A stretch of DNA of 7,484 nucleotides from an uncultured Collinsella sp. Its GTDB lineage: Bacteria > Actinomycetota > Coriobacteriia > Coriobacteriales > Coriobacteriaceae. The stretch spans positions 1-7,484 of the forward strand of contig UQUX01000088.1 of assembly GCA_900544425.1 (NCBI GenBank). The letters run 5' to 3'. Position numbers and translations under genes: made by a program. Below the pieces are notes generated by a model. That model saw nothing but the letters and a program-made list of their open reading frames with translations. It did not search any database and had not been told where the DNA came from. Positions within the stretch are counted from its first letter, which is position 1, and every line of letters begins with the position of its first letter. Shown one piece after another: positions 6,826-7,484 of this stretch.

Positions 6826-7484
6826 CTACTCCTCCACGGCCTGCGTGCCGGCGGCACGGGCCAATTCATCGATTGCCAGGGTGTCGACGCTCAGGGCGCG
6901 ATGACGGCCATCGAGCGCGGGATCGCCCGCCTGCTCCACGGCCAGCGACTCGCCGGTGCGCATGTACCACGCGGCGCGACGACCCCAGACCAACGCCTCG
7001 AGCAGGCTGTTTGATGCAAGGCGGTTCTTGCCGTGCACGCCGTTGCAAGCCGTCTCGCCCGCGGCGTAGAGCTCGGGCATCGAGGTGCGGCCGTCCCTGT
7101 CTACCCACACGCCGCCCATAAAGTAGTGCTGCGTGGGCGTAACGGGAATGGGCTCGTCCAGGATGTCGCGACCGTCCTCAAGGCAGCGCGCGCGAATGTT
7201 GGCAAAATGCCCGGTCACCACGTCGCGCTCGACGGGGGCAAAGCTCAGCCACTCGTGCTCGGTGCCGTCCTGCTTCATCTGCTCGCGGATGGCGGCGGCG
7301 ACCACATCGCGCGGCTGGAGCTCGTCGGTAAAGCGCTCGCCGGCGGCGTTGAGCAAAATCGCGCCCTCGCCGCGGCAGCTCTCGCTGATCAGGAAGGTGC
7401 GGCCCGGCTGCGGCGAGAACAGGCCCGTGGGATGGATCTGCACGTAGTCCAGGTGCTCCATCTTAATGCCATGCTCCTGAGCGA
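6826..7484 (-). CDS. nadB: NadB, L-aspartate oxidase (C-terminal part, cut by window edge)
   Basis: NadB is a FAD enzyme that oxidises aspartate to iminoaspartate for quinolinate synthesis with NadA. The last 218 residues are in the window. Visible are VQIHPTG (14-20 of this fragment), SCRGEGAILLN (35-45), the PRD arginine (57-59), HYFMGG (119-124) with the active-site histidine, GETACNGVHGKNRLASNSLLE (flavin-binding end, 142-162). These fit the succinate dehydrogenase/fumarate reductase/aspartate oxidase family. HPTG and RGEG are shared across the family; the operon with nadC settles the call. Only about 56 residues follow the SNSLLE motif, against roughly 145 in E. coli NadB, so the C-terminal helical domain is mostly missing. 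The stop is followed within three bases by nadC, so this is not a window artefact. Confidence 0.94.
   Translation of the reverse strand, partial: AQEHGIKMEHLDYVQIHPTGLFSPQPGRTFLISESCRGEGAILLNAAGERFTDELQPRDVVAAAIREQMKQDGTEHEWLSFAPVERDVVTGHFANIRARCLEDGRDILDEPIPVTPTQHYFMGGVWVDRDGRTSMPELYAAGETACNGVHGKNRLASNSLLEALVWGRRAAWYMRTGESLAVEQAGDPALDGRHRALSVDTLAIDELARAAGTQAVEE

Noticed and set aside
6154..7014. 286-codon plus-strand open frame over nadC and nadB
   Set aside because: It spans two genes certain on the other strand and reads as low-information, histidine-rich sequence.

Overview
The window looks like chromosomal DNA from a high-GC Gram-positive bacterium of the Coriobacteriia, probably Collinsella or a close relative. 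This is inferred from three things: a dnaK-grpE-dnaJ-hspR heat-shock operon (an actinobacterial arrangement), a DnaK without the N-terminal insertion typical of Gram-negative bacteria, and a small two-cluster ferredoxin of the kind common in anaerobes. No sequence search was possible.

Layout. (1) Positions 1-130 hold two tandem, homologous hairpins next to the hspR stop codon, and possibly the 3' end of a rightward gene. (2) Positions 131-4430, minus strand, are the chaperone operon dnaK (4430-2538), grpE (2535-1693), dnaJ (1585-620) and hspR (547-131). DnaK is the Hsp70 ATPase, GrpE its nucleotide exchange factor, DnaJ its J-domain co-chaperone (here without a zinc finger) and HspR the MerR-type repressor that probably controls the operon. 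A strong GC hairpin lies between grpE and dnaJ. A perfect Shine-Dalgarno sequence inside grpE suggests a second, shorter GrpE. (3) Positions 4431-5087 are a 657-base intergenic region between divergent genes. It contains the dnaK leader with a hairpin, overlapping candidate promoters in both directions, a regular array of six alternating inverted half-sites (4693-4864), a rightward intrinsic terminator (4914-4946) and a candidate ferredoxin promoter. (4) Positions 5088-5273, plus strand, encode a 2[4Fe-4S] ferredoxin, followed by a strong bidirectional terminator. (5) Positions 5417-7484, minus strand, are a tightly packed NAD biosynthesis operon: nadB (cut by the window edge), nadC and niaR. 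NadB and NadC act in the aspartate-to-nicotinate-mononucleotide route, and NiaR is the nicotinate-responsive repressor of such genes, so the operon encodes its own likely regulator.

The genes themselves are well-known families. The least explained parts are non-coding: the periodic palindrome array with a terminator downstream of it, and the pair of hairpins after hspR whose stems differ only by compensatory changes. The shortened NadB C-terminus and the internal grpE start are the main oddities in coding sequence.
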